64,000 bases of DNA from Nocardia colli (GCF_008704205.1 NZ_VXLC01000013.1:1-64000); one strand, 5' to 3'. Counted from the stretch's first letter, positions 8,260 through 17,692 are shown. The notes: a model not told the origin generated them from the sequence alone. Made by a program: numbers and translations.

Positions 8260-9756
8260 TCAGAGCCCCTGGCAGTATTCGCGTAATGCGGAAAGGTGTT
8301 GTCCCGCAGTTGTCCTGGCGGCGGGTAGTCCGGCCGCCGACTCGACGGGGGTGAGCACCTCGAGATAGCACTTGAGTTTGGGCTCGGTGCCGGACGGGCG
8401 GACCACGATGCGCGAGGTGGCGCCCTCGAAAATCAGTGCGTCGGTGCGCATGCGGCTGCGCACCTGGAGCAGGTCGCTGTACTTGACCGCCTCGCCGGCG
8501 ATCGCGTCCGGCGGGTTCGCGCGCAGCCGGGCTACCACGTCCGCGGCGGCCGCCGCCGAATCCAGCCGCAGCGACACCTGATCGGTGCTGTGCAGGCCGA
8601 ACTCGACCGCGTAGTCGTCGAGTCGGTCGGCCAGCGTGCGCCCCGCCGACTTCAGCCGGGCGACCAGGTCGGCGGTCAGCACGGTGGCCGAGATGCCGTC
8701 CTTGTCCCGGACGGTGGCCGGGTCGACGCAGTGCCCGATCGCCTCTTCGTAGGCATAGACCAGGCCGTCACCCGCGCGGGCCAGCCATTTGAAGCCGGTG
8801 AGCGTTTCCGCGTACCGGGCGCCGCGGGCAGGGGCGAGTTTGGACAGCAGTCGCGAGGACACGATCGTGGTGGCCACCAGCGCGTCCGGCGGCGCGGTGC
8901 GCAGCACGCAGTCGCCGAGCAGCACGCCGGTCTCGTCGCCGCGCAGCATTCGCCAGGTGTTGTCCGGCAACGGAATTCCGACGGCGCAGCGGTCGGCGTC
9001 CGGGTCGACGGCGATGGCCACGTCCGCACCGATTCGAGTGGCGAGGGCCAGCAGCAGATCGGTCGCGCCGGGCTCCTCCGGGTTCGGGAACGCGACGGTG
9101 GGAAAGTCGGGGTCGGGCTCGAACTGCTCCTCGACCACGTGCACGTCGGTGAATCCGGCCGCGGCGAGCGCCTTCACCACCAGGTCGCCGCCGACGCCGT
9201 GCAACGGTGTCAGGGCGATCCGGATCGCGGACCGCGCACCCTCGCCGCCGATCACCGACGGCAGCGACGACACCCGATTCAGATAGCGCTGCACCACGTC
9301 GTCGCCGGCCGGGGCGACCGGAGTGCGCGCGACCGGTTCGGTGACCGCGTCGATGCATCGTTCGATCTCGGTGTCGGCCGGCGCCAGCAGCTGGGAGCCG
9401 CCGTCGAGATAGACCTTGTAGCCGTTGTCGGTCGCCGGATTGTGCGACGCCGTGATCTGCACGCCCGCGACCGCGCCGAGCTCGCGCACCGCGTACGCGA
9501 CCACCGGCGTGGGCAGCGGACGCGGCAGCAACGTCACCGGAAAGCCCGCCGCGGCAAAGATTTCCGCCGTCGCGGTGGCGAATTCGGCGGACCCGTGCCG
9601 CGCGTCCCGGCCGACGATCACCGCCCCGCCACCGAGGCACCGCCCGCGCAGCCACTCCACGATCCCGGCGGTGGCCCTGGTCACCGTCGTCACGTTCATG
9701 CCGTCCGGACCGTCCTGGAGCGGTCCTCGCAGACCGGCGGTGCCGAAGCGCAGCAT
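8260..9756 (-). CDS. pmmB: Phosphohexomutase (phosphomannomutase/phosphoglucomutase)
   Basis: Alpha-D-phosphohexomutase moving phosphate between C1 and C6 of a hexose, probably mannose or glucose. The 498-residue protein begins with the typical LRFGTAGLRG, has the phosphoserine active loop ITASHNP near residues 103-110, the metal loop DPDADRCAVG, the sugar-binding loop near GDETGVLLGD and the C-terminal phosphate loop VRPSGTEPKLKCY. The gene directly follows the purine phosphorylase with no gap, the order of Rv3307-Rv3308 in M. tuberculosis. It probably channels sugar phosphates produced by nucleoside phosphorolysis. Confidence 0.93.
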   Translation of the reverse strand: MLRFGTAGLRGPLQDGPDGMNVTTVTRATAGIVEWLRGRCLGGGAVIVGRDARHGSAEFATATAEIFAAAGFPVTLLPRPLPTPVVAYAVRELGAVAGVQITASHNPATDNGYKVYLDGGSQLLAPADTEIERCIDAVTEPVARTPVAPAGDDVVQRYLNRVSSLPSVIGGEGARSAIRIALTPLHGVGGDLVVKALAAAGFTDVHVVEEQFEPDPDFPTVAFPNPEEPGATDLLLALATRIGADVAIAVDPDADRCAVGIPLPDNTWRMLRGDETGVLLGDCVLRTAPPDALVATTIVSSRLLSKLAPARGARYAETLTGFKWLARAGDGLVYAYEEAIGHCVDPATVRDKDGISATVLTADLVARLKSAGRTLADRLDDYAVEFGLHSTDQVSLRLDSAAAAADVVARLRANPPDAIAGEAVKYSDLLQVRSRMRTDALIFEGATSRIVVRPSGTEPKLKCYLEVLTPVESAAGLPAARTTAGQHLSALREYCQGL

Positions 9757-10536
9757 CTACACCCGTTCCAGCACGCCGCGCAGCAGCTTGCCCAATCGCG
9801 GTGCGGCGGCGTGGCCTTCGGCGAGCACCTCGGCGTGCGAGAGATGCCCGCCGGTGACGCCCGCGGCCAGGTTGGTGACCAGCGAGATACCGAGCACCCG
9901 GGCGCCGAGCGCGCGACAGGCGATGGCCTCCAGCACCGTGGACATGCCGACCAGGTCGGCGCCCATGGTGCGCAGCATCCGGATCTCGGCCGGGGTCTCG
10001 TACTGCGGGCCGGTCAGGCCCGCGTACACGCCTTCGGTCAGGCTGGGGTCGATTTCCTTTGCCAGGGAACGCAATTCGGGATCCCAGGCGTCGACGAGGT
10101 CGACGAAGGTGGCGCCGGTGAGCGGGGTGCGTCCGGTGAGGTTCAGGTGATCGTTGATCAGCACCGGCTCGCCGACCCGCAATCCCTCGCGGATGCCGCC
10201 GGCGGCATTGGTGAGCAGCACGATCTCGGCGCCCGCCGCGATGGCCGCGGCGACCGGGTGCACCACATCGGCGGGCTGGTAGCCCTCGTACAGATGCTGG
10301 CGGCCCATGAGCAGCAGCGCGGGTGTATCGCCGACGGTGACCGAGTGCACCATGCCGCCGTGGCCCTGCGCGCTCGGCGTGCCGAACCCGGGCAGCTCCG
10401 GCATCGGCACCGACGCGACCGGCGTGCCGATCTCCGCGGCCGCCTCCTGCCAGCCCGAGCCGAGCACCACCGCAACCCGGTGACGCGGCACTCCAGTACG
10501 TTCGGCGATCGCCTCGGCGGCCTGTTCGGCAAGCAT
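9757..10536 (-). CDS. deoD: Purine nucleoside phosphorylase
   Basis: Trimeric-type purine nucleoside phosphorylase: inosine or guanosine plus phosphate gives base and ribose 1-phosphate. The 259-residue product shows VAVVLGSGWQ near residue 22-31, the phosphate site MGRQHLYEGY, LLTNAAGGI, the base-pocket segment YAGLTGPQYETPAEI and the VTNLAAG motif. Start is uncertain: ATG at 10536 is used, while a GTG three codons upstream (10545) is possible. The stop codon abuts the start of the phosphohexomutase gene, indicating one transcript. The symbol follows mycobacterial usage; punA is also used for this type. Confidence 0.93.
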   Translation of the reverse strand: MLAEQAAEAIAERTGVPRHRVAVVLGSGWQEAAAEIGTPVASVPMPELPGFGTPSAQGHGGMVHSVTVGDTPALLLMGRQHLYEGYQPADVVHPVAAAIAAGAEIVLLTNAAGGIREGLRVGEPVLINDHLNLTGRTPLTGATFVDLVDAWDPELRSLAKEIDPSLTEGVYAGLTGPQYETPAEIRMLRTMGADLVGMSTVLEAIACRALGARVLGISLVTNLAAGVTGGHLSHAEVLAEGHAAAPRLGKLLRGVLERV

Positions 10537-10767
10537 GTAGATCACTGTATTGGATTGCGCCGCCGGGGCTCCGCTGTCCGCGACCTTTCGTTGCTGCCCG
10601 TGCTCAGGTCGGTCCGGCTGGTAGCTGGGCCGCGAGCAGCTCTCGAAGGCGTCGTGCGCGTTGGTAGCGGTCCGCGCGCGCAGCGGTCGAACCTGAGGTA
10701 GGCACCCCCGGCACAAGATTGCTACCCGCGAGTAGGAGTGCTGCCGCGGGCCGGATATTCTGCACGC

Positions 10768-11472
10768 ATGCCGTATCTGGAACGTGATGGGGATGTGTTC
10801 GTCGTCTACCTCGGAAGCGAGGGACAGACGGACAGCGAGAACCGCTTCCACCCGGACTGGATCGACGAATTCCACGGCCTGCTGGACAAGGTCGAGGACT
10901 CCGACGGCCCGGCCGCGCTGGTCACCGTGGCGACCGGCAAGTTCTACAGCAACGGCCTCGACACCGACTGGCTGTTCGGCAACCTGGACAAGTCGCACGG
11001 CTACCTCGACCGCGTGCACTCGCTCTACACCCGGTTGCTGCAGTTCCCGATGCCGACCGTCGCCGCGATGAACGGCCACGCCTTCGGCGCGGGCGCGATG
11101 CTGGCCACCGCGCACGACTTCCGGGTGATGCGCGCCGACCGCGGCTTCTACTGCCTGCCCGAGGTGCACCTGGGCATGCCGTTCACCGTCGGGATGAACG
11201 CCCTGCTCACCGAGCGGCTGAGCAACCAGGTCTGCGTGCAGGCGATGACCACCGGCCACCGCTACCCGGCCGACGAGGCGATCGCCGCGGGCATCGTCGA
11301 CGGCAAGGCCGACGCGGAGTCGTTGCTGGCGACCGCGGTGGCCAAGGCCGCGGCATTGGCGAGCAACCGCAAGCCGAACCTGCCCGTGATCAAGCGCGCC
11401 CTGCACGCCAAGGCGCTGGCCGGTCTCGCGGTGCAGACCACCCCGGAAAACCTCGCCTTCGCCACGAGCTAG
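10768..11472 (+). CDS. Enoyl-CoA hydratase/isomerase family protein
   Basis: A 234-residue crotonase-fold protein. The oxyanion-hole segment AAMNGHAFGAGAMLATAHDFRVM and the acidic segment FYCLPEVHLGMPF (Glu as likely acid/base) are present. The length and the opening MPYLERDGDVFVVYLG are closer to small delta3-delta2-enoyl-CoA isomerase-like members than to classical hydratases. The exact substrate is unknown. The ATG is set by the conserved opening strand. The gene is divergent from the purine phosphorylase. Confidence 0.85.
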   Translation: MPYLERDGDVFVVYLGSEGQTDSENRFHPDWIDEFHGLLDKVEDSDGPAALVTVATGKFYSNGLDTDWLFGNLDKSHGYLDRVHSLYTRLLQFPMPTVAAMNGHAFGAGAMLATAHDFRVMRADRGFYCLPEVHLGMPFTVGMNALLTERLSNQVCVQAMTTGHRYPADEAIAAGIVDGKADAESLLATAVAKAAALASNRKPNLPVIKRALHAKALAGLAVQTTPENLAFATS

Positions 11473-11579
11473 CCGGACGGCCGTTCGGTCGGTTCGCCAC
11501 TCCGGACGACGACGCCGTGTGGTCCGCTGGACGGATATGCGCTGCGCCCGGTTTGCGGCCGAGTGCAACACTGTGTTCC

Positions 11580-12818
11580 ATGCCACCACCGCGCAGCGGG
11601 CACCAGGAATCGCGCATCGACGATGACGTCGCGCGCGCCGATGCCATGCAGCAGTCGGACGCGGCGATCAAGGCCGCGCTCGACCAGCTGATCGATCTTT
11701 CGCACTCGATTCACGCCGAACCGGAGCTCGCGTTCGAGGAGACCAGAAGCGTCGCGAAGATCATCGCGCCGCTCGCCGAACGCGGCTTCGAGGTCGCCAC
11801 CGGCGTGGCCGAGTTACCGACCGCGTTCCGCGCGAGCTTCGGCAGCGGCCCGCTCACGGTCGGCATCTGCGCGGAGTACGACGCGCTGCCCGGCATGGGA
11901 CATGCCTGCGGACACAACATCATTGCCGCCTCGGCGGTCGGCGCCGCGCTCGGCCTGGCCGAGGTCGCCGACGCGCTCGGGCTCACCGTGCTGGTGCTCG
12001 GCACGCCGGCCGAGGAGAGCGGCGGCGGCAAGGTGCTGATGCTCGAACGCGGCGTATTCGACGACGTGGCGATGGCGATGATGGTGCACCCCGGGCCGTT
12101 CGACATCGCGGGCGCGCGCTCGCTGGCGATGGCCGACCTGTCCATCGTGTTCCACGGCCGCGAGGCGCATGCCAGCGCCGCGCCGGAACTGGGCCTGAAC
12201 GCGGGTGACGCGGTCACCGTCACCCAGGTAGCTCTCGGATTGCTGAGACAACATCTCCAGCCTGGCCAGCAACTTCACGGTATAGTCGGCGATGGTGGCG
12301 TGGCCCCCAACATCGTGCCCGGACGTGCGGAACTGCTGTATTACCTACGCGCAGTCGACTCCGCATCTCTCGACAACCTGATGCGACGAGCGTCGGCGTG
12401 TTTCGAGGCCGGTGCCCTTGCGACCGGCTGCACCCAGGAAATCCGGACTGTCGCGCCGACATATACCGAGCTGACACCCGATCCGGCGTTACTGTTTGCC
12501 TACCGCGAGCAGATAACCGGTCTGGGACGAGTGCCGATCGCACCCGAGCTCGAGGCACAGCGGCCGCTCGGAAGCACGGACATGGGCAACGTCACCAACG
12601 TCATTCCGGGCATCCACCCGGTCATCGGCATTGATGCCGGTGGCGCGGTGACGCACCAGCCCGGCTTCGCCGCGGCGAGCGTCAACGCTTCGGCGGATCG
12701 TGCGGTTGTCGATGGTGCGCTCGCACTCGCGCGTACCGCGATCACCGCTGCCGGCGATGAAGAACACAGGGACAGGTTGTTGCAACGGCTCGTTCAACGA
12801 CAGGAGGACATTCGGTGA
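11580..12818 (+). CDS. M20 family amidohydrolase (AmiB1-type)
   Basis: Metal-dependent amidohydrolase/aminoacylase of the M20 family, 412 residues, cytoplasmic. Metal ligands are visible in CAEYDALPGMGHACGHN and in TPAEESGGGK; the dimerisation domain carries FHGREAHASAAPE. The start is the ATG at 11580. It overlaps the next amidohydrolase by four bases, and the pair corresponds to amiB1-amiA1 (Rv3306c-Rv3305c) of M. tuberculosis. Natural substrates of these proteins are not known to me; N-acyl or N-carbamoyl amino acids are likely. Confidence 0.88.
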   Translation: MPPPRSGHQESRIDDDVARADAMQQSDAAIKAALDQLIDLSHSIHAEPELAFEETRSVAKIIAPLAERGFEVATGVAELPTAFRASFGSGPLTVGICAEYDALPGMGHACGHNIIAASAVGAALGLAEVADALGLTVLVLGTPAEESGGGKVLMLERGVFDDVAMAMMVHPGPFDIAGARSLAMADLSIVFHGREAHASAAPELGLNAGDAVTVTQVALGLLRQHLQPGQQLHGIVGDGGVAPNIVPGRAELLYYLRAVDSASLDNLMRRASACFEAGALATGCTQEIRTVAPTYTELTPDPALLFAYREQITGLGRVPIAPELEAQRPLGSTDMGNVTNVIPGIHPVIGIDAGGAVTHQPGFAAASVNASADRAVVDGALALARTAITAAGDEEHRDRLLQRLVQRQEDIR

Positions 12819-14077
12819 GCACTACCGGCCGTTCGGCGGAGCGGGCGACGGGAATCGACGCCGGGGCATGCGCCCTGGCCGAAGACCCGGCGGACATCGT
12901 ATTGCCGAACACCGTAGGAACAGGTTTGGGATCAGTAGAGGGCTGGCTGGCCGAGCACGCGTTAGACCTCGTGCAGTTTCGCCGGCACATCCACGCCAAC
13001 CCGGAACTGTCCCGCACCGAGTTCGCCACCACCGAATTCGTCTCGTCCTGGCTGATCAAGGCAGGTCTCACGCCGCAGCCGCTGCCCGGCGGCACCGGCC
13101 TGATCTGCGACATCGGGCCGGAGGGCCCGCGGATCGGCCTGCGCGCCGACATGGACGCGCTCCCGCTGCAGGAGTTCACCGGCCTGAGCTTCGCCTCCAC
13201 CGTGCCCGGCGTCTCGCACGCCTGCGGCCACGACGCGCACACCACGATCCTGCTCGGCACCGCGCTCGCGCTGGCCGAGGTGCCGGAACTGCCGGTCGGT
13301 GTGCGGCTGGTGTTCCAGCCCGCCGAGGAGGTCATGCCGGGCGGCGCGATCGACGTGGTCGCCACCGGTGCGATGGAGGGTGTGGAGCGGATCTTCGCGC
13401 TGCACTGCGATCCGCGCCTGGAGGTGGGCCGGGTCGGCATCCGGGTCGGCGCGATCACCTCGGCCGCCGACACGATCGAGCTGGTGCTGGACTCGCCGGG
13501 CGGGCACACCTCGCGCCCGCATCTGACCAGCGATCTGGTCTACGCCATCGGCACCGTGATCACCGGCCTGCCCGGTCTGCTCAGCCGCCGCATCGATCCG
13601 CGCACCAGCACGGTCATGGTGTGGGGCGCGGTCAGTGCGGGCAAGGCGCCCAACGCGATTCCGCAGACCGGCATGCTCACCGGCACCGTCCGCACCGGCG
13701 ATCACGCGACCTGGTCGCTGCTCGAGCCGATGGTCCGCGAGATCGTCGACGGCCTGCTCGCCCCGACCGGCGTGCGGTACCAGCTGAACTACCGGCGCGG
13801 CGTGCCGCCGGTGGTCAACGACGAACAGTCCACCCGGATGTTCGAGGACGCGATCCGCAAGGTCGGTCCGGACGCGCTGGCCGACACCATGCAATCCGGT
13901 GGCGGCGAAGACTTCTCGTGGTACCTGGAGGAGGTGCCCGGCGCGATGGCGCGCCTGGGCGTCTGGTCCGGGCACGGCGAGCAGCTCGATCTGCACCAGC
14001 CGACCTTCGACCTCGACGAGCGGGCGCTCGCGGTGGGTGTGCGGGTGCTGACGAATATCGTGCTCAACGCGCGCTGA
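12815..14077 (+). CDS. M20 family amidohydrolase (AmiA1-type)
   Basis: Second M20 amidohydrolase, 420 residues, starting at a GTG that overlaps the stop of the first. Metal sites are seen in GLRADMDALPLQE, GVSHACGHDAHTT and VFQPAEEVMPGGA. The lid domain contains SPGGHTSRPH and the C-terminal GGEDFSWYLEEVPGA segment supplies the last His/Glu region. This set is typical of hippurate or IAA-amino-acid hydrolase relatives. An extra N-terminal segment of about 45 residues (before VQFRRHIHANPELS) is low in conservation. The two enzymes may form a heteromer or share a substrate; this is inference. Confidence 0.88.
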   Translation: MSTTGRSAERATGIDAGACALAEDPADIVLPNTVGTGLGSVEGWLAEHALDLVQFRRHIHANPELSRTEFATTEFVSSWLIKAGLTPQPLPGGTGLICDIGPEGPRIGLRADMDALPLQEFTGLSFASTVPGVSHACGHDAHTTILLGTALALAEVPELPVGVRLVFQPAEEVMPGGAIDVVATGAMEGVERIFALHCDPRLEVGRVGIRVGAITSAADTIELVLDSPGGHTSRPHLTSDLVYAIGTVITGLPGLLSRRIDPRTSTVMVWGAVSAGKAPNAIPQTGMLTGTVRTGDHATWSLLEPMVREIVDGLLAPTGVRYQLNYRRGVPPVVNDEQSTRMFEDAIRKVGPDALADTMQSGGGEDFSWYLEEVPGAMARLGVWSGHGEQLDLHQPTFDLDERALAVGVRVLTNIVLNAR

Positions 14078-14089
14078 TTTCGAAACCTG

Positions 14090-14123
14090 CGACGTGGTCG
14101 GCCCTTTCGGGTCGGCCACGTCG
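14090..14123. terminator. Bidirectional terminator hairpin
   Basis: CGACGTGG and CCACGTCG form an 8-bp stem that extends inward through G-U tolerant pairs, followed on the plus strand by TTTCGTTT. It lies between the convergent ends of the amidohydrolase and the cyclotransferase genes. Confidence 0.75.
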
Positions 14124-14132
14124 TTTCGTTTG

Positions 14133-14606
14133 TCAGCCGAAGTTGCCGGGGCCTACGTTGCGGCTGTTGCGCGTGCGCAGGGAATGCACGTAATCCTCGG
14201 GCGCACCGGCCTTTTCGGCCGCGTCCGCGATGACCCCGATGTAGCGGGCAGAGGGCAGGCCGCCCTCGTACGCGTCCAGCACGTACAGCCAGGACAGCGT
14301 GGGATCGGCGCCGCTCTCGCTGCGGGTGACGCGCAGCCGGATCTTCTTGTGGATCCCGAAGTCCGAACCCTCCCAGCGATCCAGTCGCTGTTCGTCTTCC
14401 GGCGACACGTCGTAGAGGACGACGAAAACCCGGGAGCCGGGCTCCTCGACCACGGTCGCCAGCGGCCCTTCCCAGCCGATGTCGTCACCAGCGAAGGTGA
14501 GCCGCCAGCCCTCCAACCAGCCCGTTCCGGACATGGGCGAGTGCGGACAGCGCTCGAGCATCTGGGTTGAGTCCATGTTGGACCCATAGGCGGCGTAGAT
14601 CGGCAC
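14133..14606 (-). CDS. Gamma-glutamylcyclotransferase family protein
   Basis: A 157-residue protein of the GGCT-like fold. It shows the substrate-binding loop YAAYGSNM near residues 4-11, the fold core GWRLTFAG and WEGPLATVVEEPGSRVFVVLYDV, and the catalytic acid in a LDRWEG-type loop (ERL/DRWEG). In this family gamma-glutamyl or related amines are cyclised to 5-oxoproline. The gene corresponds to Rv3304, between the amidohydrolases and lpdA, so its place is conserved. Substrate is not known. Confidence 0.85.
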   Translation of the reverse strand: MPIYAAYGSNMDSTQMLERCPHSPMSGTGWLEGWRLTFAGDDIGWEGPLATVVEEPGSRVFVVLYDVSPEDEQRLDRWEGSDFGIHKKIRLRVTRSESGADPTLSWLYVLDAYEGGLPSARYIGVIADAAEKAGAPEDYVHSLRTRNSRNVGPGNFG

Positions 14607-14819
14607 CAGAGAAGGGTAGCCAATAACATCGAGGGATCGACTCTATCCCGGCCAGATGCGGTATTCCTGTGGCGCGTTCCGGGCGCGGCGACCGGGTAGA
14701 ACCGGCATCGCGTAGCGATTCCGTGGGGGGAGGTGGCCGGGCGGCGGGTGGGCCAGCCTCGCCCGATAACGTTGACAGGTACCGGAGATCCCGGTGCGCA
14801 ACCAGAAGCGGAGGTATCA

Positions 14820-16223
14820 ATGACCCGCATAGCGATCATCGGTGGCGGACCGGCCGGTTACGAGGCGGCGCTGGTGGCGGCCCAGCACGGTGCGTCGGTG
14901 ACGCTGATCGATAGCGACGGCATCGGCGGGGCTTGTGTGCTCTGGGACTGCGTCCCTTCGAAGACCTTCATCGCGTCTACCGGCGTGCGCACCGACCTGC
15001 GCCGCGCCCGCGATCTCGGCATCACCCTCGACCCGAACCAGGCGACCGTGCAGCTGGCCGAGGTGAACGGCCGCGTCAAGGCGCTGGCGCTGGCCCAGTC
15101 CTCCGACATCCGGTCCAAGTTGCAGACCGTCGGCGTCACCGTGCTGGCCGGTCGCGCGGAGCTGACCGACGCGTCCACCGGACTGGCCGCGCATCAGATC
15201 CTGGCCAAGCTGGCCGACGGCACCGAGACCACCATCGAGGCCGAGGTTGTGTTGATCGCCACTGGGGCGAGCCCGCGCGTGTTGCCGGGCGCCGAGCCCG
15301 ACGGTGAGCGGATCCTCAACTGGCGTCAGCTCTACGACTTGGAAGAACTCCCGGAGACCCTGGTGGTCGTCGGTTCCGGCGTCACCGGCGCCGAGTTCGT
15401 CTCCGCGTACACCGAAATGGGTGTGCGGGTGCGGCTGGTCTCCAGTCGCGACCGGGTGCTGCCCGGCGAGGACGCCGACGCGGCCCTCGTGCTGGAGGAC
15501 GCGCTCGCCGAACGCGGCGTCGAGCTGGTGAAGCACGCGCGCGCCGACGCGGTGGAGCGCACCGCCGAGGGCGTGGTGGTCAAGCTGTCCGACGGCCGGA
15601 CCGTCGCCGGGTCGCACGCGCTGATGACCGTCGGCTCGACCCCCAATACCGATGGCCTCGGCCTGGATCGGGTCGGCATCGAACTCGACCGCGGCGGTTA
15701 CCTGCGGGTCGACCGGGTCTCGCGCACCTCGGTGCCCGGCATCTACGCGGCCGGCGACTGCACCGGCCTGCTGCCGCTGGCCTCGGTGGCCGCGATGCAG
15801 GGCCGGATCGCGATGTACCACGCGCTCGGCGAGGGCGTCAGCCCGATCCGGCTGAAGACGGTGGCGTCCGCGGTGTTCACCCGCCCGGAGATCGCCACGG
15901 TCGGCGTCAGCCAGACCGCGATCGATAACGGCGAGACGCCGGCCCGCACGGTGATGCTGCCGCTGAACACCAACCCGCGGGCCAAGATGTCGGGCCTGCG
16001 CCGGGGTTTCGTGAAGATCTTCTGCCGCCCGGCCACCGGCGTGGTCATCGGCGGCGTGGTGGTGGCTCCGATCGCGTCCGAGCTGATCTTGCCGATCGCG
16101 CTTGCGGTGCAGAACAATCTGACCGTCAACGATCTGGCGCAGACCTTCTCGGTGTATCCGTCGCTGACCGGCTCGGTGACCGAGGCGGCCCGGCAGCTGA
16201 TGCGGCACGACGACCTGGATTGA
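14820..16223 (+). CDS. lpdA: LpdA-type NAD(P)H:quinone oxidoreductase (flavoprotein disulfide reductase family)
   Basis: A 467-residue FAD protein of the pyridine nucleotide-disulfide reductase family. FAD site: IAIIGGGPAGYEAA near residues 4-17; NAD(P) site: VVVGSGVTGAEF; second FAD site: VPGIYAAGDCTGLLPLA. The active-site segment is GGACVLWDCVPSKTF, with two Cys spaced CxxxxC. As I recall, mycobacterial LpdA lacks one of these two. The C-terminal His-x4-Glu pair of true lipoamide dehydrogenases is missing (sequence YPSLTGSVTE there), so it should not act on lipoamide. The ATG is preceded by GGAGGTATCA, a good ribosome binding site. The place matches Rv3303c. Confidence 0.9.
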   Translation: MTRIAIIGGGPAGYEAALVAAQHGASVTLIDSDGIGGACVLWDCVPSKTFIASTGVRTDLRRARDLGITLDPNQATVQLAEVNGRVKALALAQSSDIRSKLQTVGVTVLAGRAELTDASTGLAAHQILAKLADGTETTIEAEVVLIATGASPRVLPGAEPDGERILNWRQLYDLEELPETLVVVGSGVTGAEFVSAYTEMGVRVRLVSSRDRVLPGEDADAALVLEDALAERGVELVKHARADAVERTAEGVVVKLSDGRTVAGSHALMTVGSTPNTDGLGLDRVGIELDRGGYLRVDRVSRTSVPGIYAAGDCTGLLPLASVAAMQGRIAMYHALGEGVSPIRLKTVASAVFTRPEIATVGVSQTAIDNGETPARTVMLPLNTNPRAKMSGLRRGFVKIFCRPATGVVIGGVVVAPIASELILPIALAVQNNLTVNDLAQTFSVYPSLTGSVTEAARQLMRHDDLD

Positions 16224-16546
16224 TGCCGCGGCGGAGGTGATCTGGGGATCAAGATCGACGCCTCACCGGATTCGCCGCGTCGACCTGGGTTGAATGGTCT
16301 TGCGGTTCAGCGCGGTTCGTGCAGTCTGAAGTTTTCATTCACATTGCTCATCAGGCCTACATATGGTTCACTTCCCGCAGAGATGCGATCGGCGGGCGGT
16401 CGCGTGGTTCGGTGTTCGGGGGGATGGATCTTTTTCCCAGTCGACACGTCGAACGACCTTCGCGTCGTTCGACGACCGGGCGTCTCGTCAGAGACAACTG
16501 AGTGTGACTGAACTCCAGGTCACACCCGGGAAAGGGAATACGAAAA
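16224..16546. promoter_or_regulatory. Upstream region of a secreted-protein gene with an inverted repeat
   Basis: About 320 bases without a gene. It holds a perfect 10-bp inverted repeat, GTCGAACGAC-N6-GTCGTTCGAC, at 16448-16473, and a second small one (GTCTC-GTCA-GAGAC) shortly after. No U-run follows, so a protein-binding site or mRNA leader hairpin is more likely than a terminator. The ribosome binding region GGGAAAGGG ends about ten bases before the next start. Confidence 0.5.
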
Positions 16547-17641
16547 GTGAAACATCGTAAGCCGAGTCGGGCGCAGCGAGCGATGGCGAGCACCTCGTTG
16601 CCACTGGCCGCCGCGGCCGCTGTGGCCTCTCTCTTGGCAGCGCCGGCGGGGGCCGCTCCTGGTGATCCGAGCATTCCACCCACCACCGCGCCGCCGAGTC
16701 CTTCGCCGGCCCAGCCGGGAGTAGTGACCCCGGAGACGCCACCGAGTCCGGGCACCGCGACGCCGGGTCCGACCAATCCGCAGCAGCCGCCGAGCCAGCC
16801 CGGCGTCACGACGCCCGGTCAGCCGGGTGTGAATACGCCGGATCCGGTCATGCCGAATCCGAACAAGGATCCGAAGCTGGCCCAGCCGACCCAGCCGGGT
16901 GTCACCACCCCGCGCGTCGCGCCGCTGCCGGTGCCGGGTCAGTCGAACCAGCCGCAGCCGGCGATCGTGCCGGATCAGCCGGGTGACCAGAAGCCGGGTC
17001 AGCCGGGCGCGGCCACGCCGGCGCAGCCGGGCACCCAGACCACACCGGGCACCCCTGGCACCCAGACCACGCCGAGCACCCCGGGTACCCAGACCACCCC
17101 GGGCGATCAGAACAATCAGGCCCAGCAGCCGGAGACGCTGGTCCAGCCGCAGCAGCAGCCGCGCTGGCAGTCCCCGCAGTTGCAGGCGGCCCCGCCGGCG
17201 CCGGTCGTCGAGATGACCGGTCCGCACCAGGAGATCGGTGCGAACATCGACGGCGGCGCGGTGCTGCCGGGCTACGTGGCCAACACGCATCACTTCAACA
17301 ACGAACACGGCTACGTCGGCACCATCGGATACAGCACCCCGGCCGGTGCCGGTGAGGCCGGCGTGTCGGTCGAATACGTCGACGCCAACACGGTCAAGGT
17401 GACCACCTACACCGGCGGCGTCGGCCTGGCCGACAACAAGACGATCTCCGTTTTCGACACCACCCAGGCCAACCTGGCCAAGGCGGCGGTCGAGGACTGG
17501 ATCAAGGAACAGCCGGGCGGTGCCGCAGCGCTCGAAGCGGCCGCGCAGGTTAAACTTCCGCTGCAGCCGGGCGATCTCGCTCCGCAAACGGTCGACGTGG
17601 GTGGTGTCACCACCCAGTGGGGTGGTTCACTCCAGTACTGA
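16547..17641 (+). CDS. Secreted Pro/Thr/Gln-rich repeat protein
   Basis: A 364-residue protein of unknown function. Residues 1-37 are a Sec signal peptide (basic MKHRKPSRAQR, hydrophobic AAAAAVASLLA, cleavage near GAAPG). Residues about 38-225 are a low-complexity stalk with many PGVTTP, PGTQTTP and QPG units, likely extended and perhaps glycosylated through Thr. Residues about 230-364 form a folded domain (EMTGPHQEIGANIDGGAVLPGYVANTHHFNNEHGYVGTIGY), which resembles MspA-like or beta-rich surface proteins only vaguely. It starts at GTG with a good ribosome binding site. A cell-surface role is inferred from the layout. Confidence 0.8.
   Translation: MKHRKPSRAQRAMASTSLPLAAAAAVASLLAAPAGAAPGDPSIPPTTAPPSPSPAQPGVVTPETPPSPGTATPGPTNPQQPPSQPGVTTPGQPGVNTPDPVMPNPNKDPKLAQPTQPGVTTPRVAPLPVPGQSNQPQPAIVPDQPGDQKPGQPGAATPAQPGTQTTPGTPGTQTTPSTPGTQTTPGDQNNQAQQPETLVQPQQQPRWQSPQLQAAPPAPVVEMTGPHQEIGANIDGGAVLPGYVANTHHFNNEHGYVGTIGYSTPAGAGEAGVSVEYVDANTVKVTTYTGGVGLADNKTISVFDTTQANLAKAAVEDWIKEQPGGAAALEAAAQVKLPLQPGDLAPQTVDVGGVTTQWGGSLQY
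17030..17110 (+). repeat. Three tandem 27-bp coding repeats
   Basis: Three imperfect 27-bp copies encode the nine-residue unit GTQTTPGTP / GTQTTPSTP / GTQTTPGDQ in the stalk of the secreted protein. Copy number may vary between strains. Confidence 0.8.
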
Positions 17642-17666
17642 GACTGACTGGGGCTGATTCGACGGG

Positions 17667-17692
17667 TGGGGCGGTCGTTCACGACCGCCCCA
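17667..17692. terminator. Terminator hairpin after the repeat protein
   Basis: Perfect 12-bp arms TGGGGCGGTCGT and ACGACCGCCCCA with almost no loop, 25 bases after the stop codon. It probably ends the preceding transcript; no long T-run follows. Confidence 0.65.

Noticed and set aside
8590..10701. Plus-strand open frame of 703 codons
   Set aside because: Antisense to the phosphohexomutase and purine phosphorylase genes, no recognisable domain.
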